The notes beneath the pieces are model-generated. The model was not told the DNA's origin. It worked only from the letters and a program-made list of their open reading frames with translations, and ran no database searches. DNA of 64,000 bases, from contig NC_010524.1 in assembly GCF_000019785.1 (NCBI RefSeq), forward strand, positions 4,576,001 through 4,640,000, read 5' to 3'. The position numbers and the translations under genes are program-made. Positions 26,801-34,538 of this stretch are shown here, piece by piece. The stretch's first letter is position 1. Each line of letters starts with the position of its first letter. The DNA is from Leptothrix cholodnii SP-6 (GTDB lineage Bacteria > Pseudomonadota > Gammaproteobacteria > Burkholderiales > Burkholderiaceae_C).

Positions 26801-28026
26801 TCGAGCTGCGCCTGCAGCTGATGCGCGCCGGCCGCCTGATCGCCACCGAAGGCTACGGCGCCGACCAGGTCGAGGCGGTCTACGGCCGCGCGCTCGCGCT
26901 GTGCCGCCAGCTCGACGACCCGGTGGCGATGGCCAAGGCGCTGTTCGGCCTGGAGGGCTACCACTTCATGCGCGCCGACTTCGGCCGCGCCCGCGCCATC
27001 AGCGAGCAGGCCGCCGAACTGGCGCGGCACTCGTCCGACCCGATGGCGGCGCTGCAGTCGCAGTGGGTCGCCGCCAACCTGCTGTTTCATCAAGGTGAAC
27101 TACGCCCGGCGGTCGAGCGCATGGACAGCTGCCTGGCGGCGTACCAGACTCTCGAACACCGCCCGAACGCGGTACAGGATCCGGGCGTGATGTGCCTGTG
27201 CTACTCGTCGTGGGCACTCTGGCAGCTCGGCCAGCCCGATCAGGCGCTGCAGCGCGCCACCCGGGTGGTCGAGCTGGCGCGCCGTCTCAACCACCCCTTC
27301 AGCATGGCCGAAGCATTCGGATTCATCACCGTGGTGCAGCACTTCCGCGGCGACCACGAGGCCGCGCTGCACAGCGTCGAGCAGGCCCTGCGGATCAGCG
27401 AGGACGGCGGCTTTTCGGTCTGGCTGGCGCATGCCCAGGTGATGCACGGCCGGCTGCTGGCGCAGGGCGGCGAGCACGAGCGCGGTGTCGCGCTGATGCG
27501 CAGCGGCTACGAGCGCTGGTCGGCCAGCGGCGCGGTCGTGACGCGGCCGTTCTACCTGGCGATGCAGGCCGAAGGGCTGGCGCTGGCGGGCCGTCCGGAC
27601 GAAGGCCTGGGCCTGCTCGACAGCGCACGCGCGCTGATCGAGCAGCACCACGAGCGCTACTTCGAGCCCGAGGTGCTGCGCCTGACCGGCGAGCTGACGC
27701 GCCAGCTGGCGAGCCGGCACGGCGGGCTGCAGGACGACGTCGCCGAGGCCTGGTTCGAACGCGCGCTGGCCTCGGCCGACGAGATGCAGCAGCACGGCCT
27801 GGCGCTGCGCTGCGCCTGCAGCCTGGCGGCCTTGTGGCAATCGGCGGACGCGCACGCCCGCGCCGGCCAGCTGATCGAGCGCCATCTGCGGCTGTGCACC
27901 GAAGGCAGCACCACCGCCGACCTGCGACGCGCCCGCGCGCTGCTGGCAGCGGCACAGGAACACACCAGGGGGACACCATGGTCATCGACGACACGACGCG
28001 CTTTCGCGCCGACGATCACGCACTGA
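23893..28026 (+). CDS. CHAT-like / class III cyclase-like / AAA ATPase / TPR regulator
   Basis: 1377 aa, multidomain. Residues 1-325 resemble the N-terminal half of a CHAT domain (LGADLAGLPWELAFDG, FALARQI) but I see no His/Cys dyad. Residues about 330-500 are a class III nucleotide cyclase domain (VTMLSCDMVDSTRL with D337; GDDGVMCYFG with D381/D382; VGAAVHYAARL). The usual adenine-contact Lys before GD is replaced and the transition-state Asn is His441, so activity is doubtful. A STAND/AAA-type ATPase follows (Walker A GDAGIGKS near 541; LIIEDVHWID near 668), then TPR-like helices to the end. It overlaps the P450 gene by 49 bp in another frame. Probably a signal-integrating ATPase regulator of the downstream enzymes. 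Confidence 0.85.
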   Translation: MEQAWGKPPAPVILMIVREAAWLSCALSDGHGVGIHAQIRIADPAALQAGLAERDAAPADTAARQALGGRVWLELLPAPIRRFLHASPARVLTLQLGADLAGLPWELAFDGTRHLDEKFALARQILRDEDAPTPPVRAAAPEQLRVLVLARLDPAPAADAAARALIQGLRRLPGLHLTALDARELAGLAQPALAALGLHDIVHCCGIEPRLLAGPQLLVWEPPPARPAADARAGPAGVDPCATRLTMATLAWAQAQGTQLLVHPIAPAGFMPVFYGQLASGQPLGEAARRARIAAREQGDACWLAHLQGDAQLTLLRSAGRAPQPDHLRQVTMLSCDMVDSTRLMRHLGSEAYSEILLRYHGACAAVVGQHGGVADDPQGDDGVMCYFGFPQAAENAAVLALRAGLELLRCMADAGIAVRLGVATGQIVVRAGQPVGAAVHYAARLQAIAAPATLLASEETRRVAGERFEFRRLEQVPDMKGFDRPEPVYRVLGESALHGTERFDARSRLSPFVGRDKELARLRAHWRHASAGQCLAIYVSGDAGIGKSRLVREFRRAETGRGQLTIEWRCAREQSSSALYPVTDFLRRHLRLQAGDAAPVQLARLAASSLTDLAIEPATALALAANLLSIETGERHAVLDGAPERLRQQTLELLQKWLWRIADSAPLCLIIEDVHWIDPTTSELLGRVTAERQDGGLMLLMTGRPEPEHQWAAALAAEEIALAGLSDEMSRAMVAAVCEGSRVDAAFVQWLVERADGVPLFIEESARMALDIGAEEGTPQLRRASLQDAVPTTIHDLLMARLDRMPLAKHVAQVASAIGREVARHLIEAVCAHERCPIAVADLDEGLALLVRAGLLIPKGSGPGSSFLFKHALVRDAAYGSMWGRDRKRLHAAIAHVIQDTLPQLAELQPELLARHCAEAGMAAEALVQWERAARRSAARSAQREAITHLGHALAALEALPAGLERDRIELRLQLMRAGRLIATEGYGADQVEAVYGRALALCRQLDDPVAMAKALFGLEGYHFMRADFGRARAISEQAAELARHSSDPMAALQSQWVAANLLFHQGELRPAVERMDSCLAAYQTLEHRPNAVQDPGVMCLCYSSWALWQLGQPDQALQRATRVVELARRLNHPFSMAEAFGFITVVQHFRGDHEAALHSVEQALRISEDGGFSVWLAHAQVMHGRLLAQGGEHERGVALMRSGYERWSASGAVVTRPFYLAMQAEGLALAGRPDEGLGLLDSARALIEQHHERYFEPEVLRLTGELTRQLASRHGGLQDDVAEAWFERALASADEMQQHGLALRCACSLAALWQSADAHARAGQLIERHLRLCTEGSTTADLRRARALLAAAQEHTRGTPWSSTTRRAFAPTITH

Positions 28027-29924
28027 CGGACCGGCTGCTGGCCCGGCTCGAGGCCGGCCCGGGCGAGCCCGGCGACTGGCGCGAGCTGGCCGACGGCGGC
28101 GTGCTGATGTTCAAGAGCCGCACCGAAGAAGGCGCGCAGGTCGCGCTGGTCTGCGACCCGGCGCTGGTGCGCCAGGTGCTGGCCGACCCGCAGCGCTTCA
28201 GCAACGAGCCCTATGCCGCCATCGGCGGCGGCGGCTTCATGCTGGCGATGGACGGCACGCCGCACGCCGAGCAGCGCGGCTGGGTGCAGCAGCAGCTGTT
28301 CGGCGGCCGCGCGGGTGCGCCGCTGTGGATCGGGCAGCTGGCCGAGATCGCCTGCGCCGAAGCCCTGACCCTGCCGCTCAAGCGTGCGCGTTTCGATCTG
28401 GTCGACCTGGCGCGGCAGGCGGCGCTGCGTTTTGCCGGCAAGCTGTTCGGCCTGCCGCGCAGCGACCACGTGCTGCTGATGCGGTCGATGCAATACCTCT
28501 ACGACGGCCTGGTGCACCAGATCATCGGCCGCCACGTCAACACCGACCCGCAGCAGGCCTGGCGGCGCAGCAGCAGCACGGCGCTGCGCGACCGCATCAA
28601 GGCGCTGATCGCCGACCACCAGAGCCTGGCCGGCACCGGCACCGGCACCGGCACCGGCACCGGCGCCGACGCCGACGCGGCCGTGCCGGTGGACGTCAGG
28701 ACCGCACGCCGCCGCCAGACGCTGCACAAGGAGCTCGACACGCTGCGCGCCGACATCGCCCGCCTGACCGGTGGCGCCGGGCCGGTGGCCTTCACGCCGC
28801 TGTGCGCGCGTTTCGGCACCCGGCCACAAGGCCAGGCCGGCGAGCCGCAGTCGCCGGACGAACGCGCCGCGCTGGTGATCGGCCTGATCGGCGGCGTGAT
28901 CGGCAATGTGCAGACCAGCGTGGCGATCGTGATCGACCGGCTGCTGGCCGGCACCGGCACCGAGCTGCGCCAGGCGGTGCGGCTGGCGCAGGCGGTGTGT
29001 GCGCCGGCCGGCGACACACCCGGCGCCAAGGCGGCGCGCGACGAGCTGCGCGGCTGCATCCGCACGATCCTGGCCGCGCAGCCGCCGGTGGCATTCGTGC
29101 CGCGGCGGGTGGCGGGCATCGGCGCGCCGGTCGAGCTGGGCGGGCAGCGGCTCGTGCGTGGCACCGACCTGATCCTCGCGATGGGCGCGCCGGCTCGCAG
29201 CGCGGCGGCGGCATCCGGCAGCGCCGCCACCGAACTGGGCGGCGCCGAGGCCGCGATCTTCGGCACCGGGCGGCCGCACGACTGCATCGGCCAGTACCTG
29301 ATCGAGCCGCTGCTGGTGCGCATCACCGCCGAGGTGCTGCGCCTGCCGGGGCTCGACTTCGTCTGGAACGACACCGACCGGCGCCTGCAGCGGCTGCAGC
29401 GGCGCTGGGCCTTCAAGGCGCTGCCGCTGCCGCTGCAGTACGCCCGCGACAGCCGGCTGGTGCAGCAGCCACTGTGCGTGCTGATGGACGTCAAGGAGCC
29501 GGTGGCCGAACACGCCGCCGCGCTGCAGGCGGTGATCGGCTACGGCGCGCCGGTCATCGAGCGCAGCCTGCGCGAAGCCCGCCACGTGCACTTCGCGTGG
29601 TTCCTGCTGCTCGACGACAACCGCAAGCTGGCGCTGTTCACCACCTACGACGGCGACTTCGACGCCTACATCGAATACTTCGCCAACGCGGTCGGCGACC
29701 TGTTCGACACCCTGTTCGAGCACCTCGCCGACCCGCCGCCGATGCCGGTGCACCAGCACCCGAAGGAGTTCGTCGCCAAGATCCGCGCCTACAACGGCCG
29801 CAACGCGCCGGTCGGCGGCTACCTCTTCAGCGCCCACCCGACGCTGCGGGTGGCCGACCTCGACAACGCCGCCGCGCCCTGGCGCGCGCGCGCCCGGCCG
29901 CTGCCCGACGGAGCCACGTCGTGA
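27978..29924 (+). CDS. Atypical cytochrome P450-like haem-thiolate protein with C-terminal extension
   Basis: 648 aa. P450 features are DPALVRQVLADPQRFSNEP near the N-terminus, an I-helix-like GLIGGVIGNVQTS region, and the Cys loop FGTGRPHDCIG (C436). The loop has one residue more between Gly and Cys than the P450 signature, and no canonical ExxR is found at the K-helix, where PPVAFVPRRV follows. Residues about 490-648 form an additional domain (VHFAWFLLLDDNRKLALFTTY) I cannot name. The linker at 219-228 is a GT repeat encoded by a hexanucleotide repeat. AGGGGGA precedes the ATG at 27978. The stop overlaps the DyP start (GTGA). Substrate unknown; proximity to a lipase suggests a lipid or lipid hydroperoxide. 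Confidence 0.75.
   Translation: MVIDDTTRFRADDHALTDRLLARLEAGPGEPGDWRELADGGVLMFKSRTEEGAQVALVCDPALVRQVLADPQRFSNEPYAAIGGGGFMLAMDGTPHAEQRGWVQQQLFGGRAGAPLWIGQLAEIACAEALTLPLKRARFDLVDLARQAALRFAGKLFGLPRSDHVLLMRSMQYLYDGLVHQIIGRHVNTDPQQAWRRSSSTALRDRIKALIADHQSLAGTGTGTGTGTGADADAAVPVDVRTARRRQTLHKELDTLRADIARLTGGAGPVAFTPLCARFGTRPQGQAGEPQSPDERAALVIGLIGGVIGNVQTSVAIVIDRLLAGTGTELRQAVRLAQAVCAPAGDTPGAKAARDELRGCIRTILAAQPPVAFVPRRVAGIGAPVELGGQRLVRGTDLILAMGAPARSAAAASGSAATELGGAEAAIFGTGRPHDCIGQYLIEPLLVRITAEVLRLPGLDFVWNDTDRRLQRLQRRWAFKALPLPLQYARDSRLVQQPLCVLMDVKEPVAEHAAALQAVIGYGAPVIERSLREARHVHFAWFLLLDDNRKLALFTTYDGDFDAYIEYFANAVGDLFDTLFEHLADPPPMPVHQHPKEFVAKIRAYNGRNAPVGGYLFSAHPTLRVADLDNAAAPWRARARPLPDGATS
28632..28661 (+). 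repeat. Hexanucleotide tandem repeat (GGCACC)5 in coding sequence
   Basis: Five perfect GGCACC units, followed by a GGCGCC variant and GACGCC. Encodes Gly-Thr pairs in the linker of the P450-like protein. Unit length is a multiple of three, so slippage would vary linker length without shifting frame. Confidence 0.9.
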
Positions 29925-31405
29925 ACCGCCCGATCCACACCCCGTCGCGCGTGCAGCGCCTGCCGGTGGCCGGCTACAAGCGGGCCACGCACGCCCGCCA
30001 CCTGCTGCTGGCGATCCGCTCGGCCGAGGCGGCGCGGGCGCTGCTGCAGCAGTTGCACCACGACGACCGGCAAGGCCTGCGCTTCGGCCCCGCCGATGGC
30101 TGGCACGCCCCCGAAGCCAGCGGGCTCGACATCGGCTTCAGCCACGACGGCCTGCTGCGCCTGGGCCTGCCGGCGCCGCACACCGGCACGCTGGCGACCC
30201 GCGCACGCGCCTTCAAGCTCGGTGCCTATCAGCGCGCCGCCCGGCTCGGCGACAGCGGCGACAGCGCACCGCTGCGCTGGGAGCGCGGTTTCGCGCCACG
30301 CGAGACCGACCTGATGCTGTCGATGCACGCCGCCGACGCCGCGACGATCGACACGCGCTGGCGCCACCTGACCGGCTTGCGCGGCTGGGCCGACGCCTTC
30401 GAGCTGCGCAGCGAGCAGCCGGCAGCCCATCTGCCGCAGAGCGCCCGCAACCCGGGCCGCCGCAGCGAACACTTCGGTTTTGCCGACGGCCTCGCCAACC
30501 CCGACCTGGGCCTGGCGCGACCGCGCGCACTCGCGCCCGACACGCCGGCCGACGCCGCCACGCCGACGGCGCTGGGCGAGCTGCTGCTGGGTCATCCGAA
30601 CCAGGTCGGCGCCAATCCCTGGTTCTTCGATGACGACGCCGGACTGCCGCAGCCACCGCAGCGGGGCCGGGCCCCCGACGAGTTCGAGCAGAAGCAGGCC
30701 GAGCTGAGCGACTTCTTCCGCGACGGCTGCTTCGGCGTGCTGCGCAAGATGGCGCAGCACGTCGAGGTGTTCGAGGCCTGGGTCGACCAGGCGGCGCGAC
30801 GGCTGATGCACGCGGCCGGGCCGCTCGACCTCGATGCGGCGCGGCTCTACATCAAGGCCAAGCTCTGCGGGCGCTGGCCCAACGGCCAGGTGCTGAGCGA
30901 GCGCGACGGCTATCGGCAGCCCGACGCCGACGCCGAGGGCCTGAACCGCTTCGACTTCAGCGACGACCCCCAGGGCCGCGCCTGCCCGTTCGGCTCGCAC
31001 ATCCGGCGCATGAACCCGCGCAGCGACGCGGTGGTGCCGGCCCGCACGCGTGCCCTGGTGCGCCGCGGCATGCCCTACGAACAGGCCGGCGACGCCGACC
31101 GCCAGCGCGAGCGCGAACGCGGCCTGATGGGGCTGTTCTTCTGCGCCAGCATCGAGGACCAGTTCGAGCACCTGCTCGGCGAATGGACCAACAAGAACCC
31201 GATGGGCCCGGACAACGCCGGCACCGCCAAGGACCCGCTGATCGGCCAGCACGAAGACCCCGAGGCCTTCCTCGAGATCTGGCTGCCGGACGGCCGGCCC
31301 TTGCGGCTCGACGGCCTGCCCCCGTTCGTGCAGACCCGCGGCACGCTGTACCTGTTCTACCCGAGCGAGCGCGCCTACCTCGAGATCTGCGGGGCGCGGC
31401 CATGA
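29921..31405 (+). CDS. DyP-type haem peroxidase
   Basis: 494 aa. DyP peroxidases use H2O2 to oxidise bulky substrates. Diagnostic residues are present: GFADG with the catalytic Asp (D189), the proximal haem His in CPFGSHIRRMNPR (H360) and the distal Arg (R367). The C-terminal half also has LMGLFFCASIEDQFE, typical of the long (class V / type D-like) DyPs; overall length fits those. No Tat or Sec signal is seen, so cytoplasmic, possibly membrane-associated through its partner lipase. GTG start overlaps the P450 stop (GTGA) and its stop overlaps the patatin start (ATGA). Confidence 0.92.
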   Translation: MNRPIHTPSRVQRLPVAGYKRATHARHLLLAIRSAEAARALLQQLHHDDRQGLRFGPADGWHAPEASGLDIGFSHDGLLRLGLPAPHTGTLATRARAFKLGAYQRAARLGDSGDSAPLRWERGFAPRETDLMLSMHAADAATIDTRWRHLTGLRGWADAFELRSEQPAAHLPQSARNPGRRSEHFGFADGLANPDLGLARPRALAPDTPADAATPTALGELLLGHPNQVGANPWFFDDDAGLPQPPQRGRAPDEFEQKQAELSDFFRDGCFGVLRKMAQHVEVFEAWVDQAARRLMHAAGPLDLDAARLYIKAKLCGRWPNGQVLSERDGYRQPDADAEGLNRFDFSDDPQGRACPFGSHIRRMNPRSDAVVPARTRALVRRGMPYEQAGDADRQRERERGLMGLFFCASIEDQFEHLLGEWTNKNPMGPDNAGTAKDPLIGQHEDPEAFLEIWLPDGRPLRLDGLPPFVQTRGTLYLFYPSERAYLEICGARP

Positions 31406-33459
31406 GCGCCGACGACCGCGAGCCGCCGGAAGACCGCTTCTGCGACCTGGTGCTGACCGGCGGGGTGACCAGCGGCGTGATCTACCCGGCGGCGATCCAC
31501 GCGCTGTCGCGCAAGTACCGTTTCCACGCCATCGGCGGCACCTCGGCCGGCGCGATGGCCGCGGCGCTGACCGCGGCGGCCGAATACGCGCGCCGCTTCG
31601 GCTCGTCAGCCGGCTTCGAGGTGCTCAAGGAGATCCCCGAGCGGCTGGCCCGCCCGGTCGGCCAGGGCCGCGACGCGAAGACCAAGCTGCTCGCGCTGTT
31701 CCAGCCCTCGCCGCGGTGCGCGCGGCTGTTCGAGGTGCTGCTGGACGTGATCGGCACCGACCTGCAGCGGACCTTCGACGGCCTGTTCAAGCGCAGCGTG
31801 AAGGCCATCGCCCGGGTCTACGGGAATGGGCCGGCGGCCATCGTCACGGGCGTCTTCCTTTCGAGCCTGGTGGCGATCGCGTCGGGCCTGGACACGACCG
31901 TCGAGCGCGCCAGCGTGGCGGTGCTCGCGTTCGTCATCGGCATCGGCGTGGTCATCGCGGTCATAACGGCCCGACTCCTGCGCGACGTGCGCGACGGCCT
32001 GATCGCCAACGACTACGGCCTGTGCACCGGCCTGTCGGCATCGGACACGCCGGACGAGGACTCGGAGGCGGTGATCGACTGGCTGCACAAGGGCATCCAG
32101 TGGGCCTGCGGTCGCAGCACCGACGACACGCCGCTGACGTTCAAGGACCTGTGGGAAGCCCCGGCCACCGGCCTGCCGCCGCCCAAGCCGCGCCAGGCCG
32201 GACGCCGCGCGATCGACCTGCGCATGGTCACGACCAGCCTCACGCACGGCCGCCCCTACGAGCTGCCGCTGGCCGACACGGCCGAGAACGAATGCCTGTT
32301 CTTCTGCCTCGACGACTGGCGGCGCTACTTTCCGCCGCGCGTGATCGAGCAGCTGCGCGCCACCTGCACGCCTTACGGCGCGCTGGCCGGGCGCTTCGAC
32401 CACGCGCCCGAACCCGAGGGCAAGGTGCTGCTGCAGATGCCGCGCGCCCGCATGCCGCTGGTGGTGGCGGCACGGCTGAGCCTGAGCTTTCCGGTGCTGT
32501 TCTGCGCGGTGCCGGCGTGGGGGTTCGATCCGGCGCTCAGGCAGTTCCGGCCTTGCTGGTTCTCGGACGGCGGCATCTGCGCCAACTTCCCGATCCACCT
32601 GTTCGACGCGTCGATCCCGAGCTGGCCGACCTTCGGCGTCTTCCTGACCGAGAACCGCAACGGCGATGACGAAAGCAATGTCGAGGTCACGCACACCCAC
32701 GACGCGGGCGCCCACGATGTCTGGAGCGATTTCGGCGATCCGAACGAGCCGCCGTCGCTGGCCCGGCTGGGCCGCTTCGCCTGGAGCATCGTCAACACCG
32801 CGCGCCGCTGGCACGACCACACGCTGGCGCGCATGCCAGGCGTGCGCGACCGCGTGGTGCGGGTGGCGCTGGGTCGCGACCAGGGCGAGCTGAACCTGAA
32901 GATGAAGCCGGACGACATCCTCCGGATGGTCGACGAATGCGGCCTGAAAGCTGCGCAGGAACTGATCGCCAAGTTCGCCCCGGACGACACGCAGGGCTCG
33001 GTCGCCACGGCCTGGTCGGAGCACCGCTGGGTGCGCTTCAACGCCATCGTCGACGGACTGCGCGAGCGGCTCGACGGCCTGGCCGATGCGGCCGAGGCGG
33101 CGCCCTACTCGCTCAAGATCTCGCAGCAGATCGAGCGTGCCGGCCAGCACAGCCCGCTGCGCCGCGGCCACGCCGATCGCCTGCCGCGCGGCCCCTGGCA
33201 GAGCGCGCCGCCACCGATGTTCGAGGCCGAAGACGAGACCGGCAGCGGATCGGGCGACGCCGCCGCCCGCAGGGCCGCGCCGCTGGGCCAGCACCGCCGC
33301 GACACCGGCGAGGACCGGCTCGACGACGACCAGCGCCAGGCGCTGGCGGCGCTGCTGGATGCGCTGGTCGAGTTCGAGCAGAAGCTGCAGCAGAGCTGGC
33401 ACGAGCAGCCCTACGTGCCGAACCCGCGGCCGCGGCTGGCGGTGCGACCGCCGATGTGA
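31402..33459 (+). CDS. Patatin-like phospholipase with internal membrane hairpin
   Basis: 685 aa. The Ser-Asp dyad of patatins is intact: oxyanion region LTGGVTSGVIYPAAI, nucleophile elbow GGTSAGAM (S48) and SDGG (D389). Between them, about residues 146-195, are two hydrophobic segments (VTGVFLSSLVAIASGL and SVAVLAFVIGIGVVIAVITA) expected to insert as a hairpin in the inner membrane; ordinary bacterial patatins lack this. The C-terminal 130 residues are charged and probably flexible or coiled. Last gene of the plus-strand operon, coupled to the DyP gene by ATGA. Likely role: release of fatty acids from membrane lipids for the two haem enzymes upstream (inference). Confidence 0.87.
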   Translation: MSADDREPPEDRFCDLVLTGGVTSGVIYPAAIHALSRKYRFHAIGGTSAGAMAAALTAAAEYARRFGSSAGFEVLKEIPERLARPVGQGRDAKTKLLALFQPSPRCARLFEVLLDVIGTDLQRTFDGLFKRSVKAIARVYGNGPAAIVTGVFLSSLVAIASGLDTTVERASVAVLAFVIGIGVVIAVITARLLRDVRDGLIANDYGLCTGLSASDTPDEDSEAVIDWLHKGIQWACGRSTDDTPLTFKDLWEAPATGLPPPKPRQAGRRAIDLRMVTTSLTHGRPYELPLADTAENECLFFCLDDWRRYFPPRVIEQLRATCTPYGALAGRFDHAPEPEGKVLLQMPRARMPLVVAARLSLSFPVLFCAVPAWGFDPALRQFRPCWFSDGGICANFPIHLFDASIPSWPTFGVFLTENRNGDDESNVEVTHTHDAGAHDVWSDFGDPNEPPSLARLGRFAWSIVNTARRWHDHTLARMPGVRDRVVRVALGRDQGELNLKMKPDDILRMVDECGLKAAQELIAKFAPDDTQGSVATAWSEHRWVRFNAIVDGLRERLDGLADAAEAAPYSLKISQQIERAGQHSPLRRGHADRLPRGPWQSAPPPMFEAEDETGSGSGDAAARRAAPLGQHRRDTGEDRLDDDQRQALAALLDALVEFEQKLQQSWHEQPYVPNPRPRLAVRPPM

Positions 33460-33532
33460 GGCGCCGGACGCGCGGGCCGATGCGGGCGTGCGCCGCGCAG
33501 TCGGCCACCCGGTCGGCGGCTCGGTCAGCCCA

Positions 33533-34483
33533 TCAACCCGCGGCTGGCGGCCCGAAACGCCGCGCCGGCTTGGCCGCGCGCTGGTAGAGGCCGGCCACCT
33601 TCGGCAGGCTGGCCTGCATCTCCTTGATGCGGGTGTCGCTCGACGGGTGGGTCGACAGGAACTGCGGCGGCGCGCCCTTGTTGGCTTCCATCATCTTCTG
33701 CCACAGCGTCACGCCCGAGGCCGGGTCGTAGCCGGCGCGGGCGGCCAGTTCCATGCCGACCAGATCGGCCTCGGTCTCGTTGTCGCGGCTGAACTTGAGC
33801 GTCAGCAGCTGGCCGCCGGCATCGGCCACCGTGCGGCCCAGGTCGCCCAGGCCCAGCAGCGCCGCGCCCAGGCCGATCACGCCCTGCGTGGCCGCCGTCT
33901 TGCCCATGCGCTCGCGGGCGTGTTCGCGCAGCGCATGGGCCATCTCGTGGCCCATGATCATCGCCACCTCGTCGTCGCTCAACTGCAGCTGCTGCAGGAT
34001 GCCGGTGTAGAAGGCGATCTTGCCGCCGGGCATGCAGAAGGCGTTGATCTGCTTGCTGCCGATCAGCGAGACCTCCCACTTCCAGCCCTTGGCGCGCGGG
34101 TTCCACTCGTAGGTGTAGGGGATCAGCCGCTCGGCGATCGCGCGCAGGCGGACCATCTGCGGGTGACTGTCGGGCGCCAGCGCGCCCTTGCTGGTGGCCT
34201 CCTGGCGCAGCTGGCTGTAGTTCTGCACGGCGGCCTCTTCGACCTGCTCGGCCGACACCAGCTTGGTGAACTTGGAGTTGCCGCCCACGTCGACCCCCTC
34301 GCGCGCCCAGGCCGGCAGCGCCGCCGCGGCACCCGCGCCCAGCAGCAGGCCGGTGAAGAGCCGGCGGCCGCGCACGGGCGCATGTCCGCCCGCATGCGGG
34401 CCGTGCAACGGGCAACCGCAGGCGCCGCGATGCAGCTCGATCGGCGTGAGGATCTCGGCGTCGGTGACAAAAGAATCGGTCAT
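33533..34483 (-). CDS. M48-family zinc metallopeptidase, probably Tat-exported
   Basis: 316 aa. M48 motif GHEMAHALREHA (HExxH) with the third ligand probably the Glu in RDNETEADLVG, the normal spacing in periplasmic M48 proteases such as BepA/LoiP. Residues about 40-60 (GRRLFTGLLLGAGAAAALPAWA) form a twin-arginine-like signal. It is preceded by an unusual 38-residue leader with HRGACGCPLHGPHAGGH, rich in Cys and His. Start at the ATG 34481-34483. It lies 55 bp after ampG on the same strand, converging on the patatin gene. Likely envelope protein quality control. Confidence 0.88.
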   Translation of the reverse strand: MTDSFVTDAEILTPIELHRGACGCPLHGPHAGGHAPVRGRRLFTGLLLGAGAAAALPAWAREGVDVGGNSKFTKLVSAEQVEEAAVQNYSQLRQEATSKGALAPDSHPQMVRLRAIAERLIPYTYEWNPRAKGWKWEVSLIGSKQINAFCMPGGKIAFYTGILQQLQLSDDEVAMIMGHEMAHALREHARERMGKTAATQGVIGLGAALLGLGDLGRTVADAGGQLLTLKFSRDNETEADLVGMELAARAGYDPASGVTLWQKMMEANKGAPPQFLSTHPSSDTRIKEMQASLPKVAGLYQRAAKPARRFGPPAAG

Positions 34484-34538
34484 GGTGCTTCGGTCAGGGA
34501 ACCAGGTTGAATGAGCTCGGCACGGGGCGGCAACACGC

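Noticed and set aside
23782..27093. 1100-codon open frame on the minus strand
   Set aside because: Antisense shadow of the Crp and cyclase-like genes; no motifs and no ribosome site.
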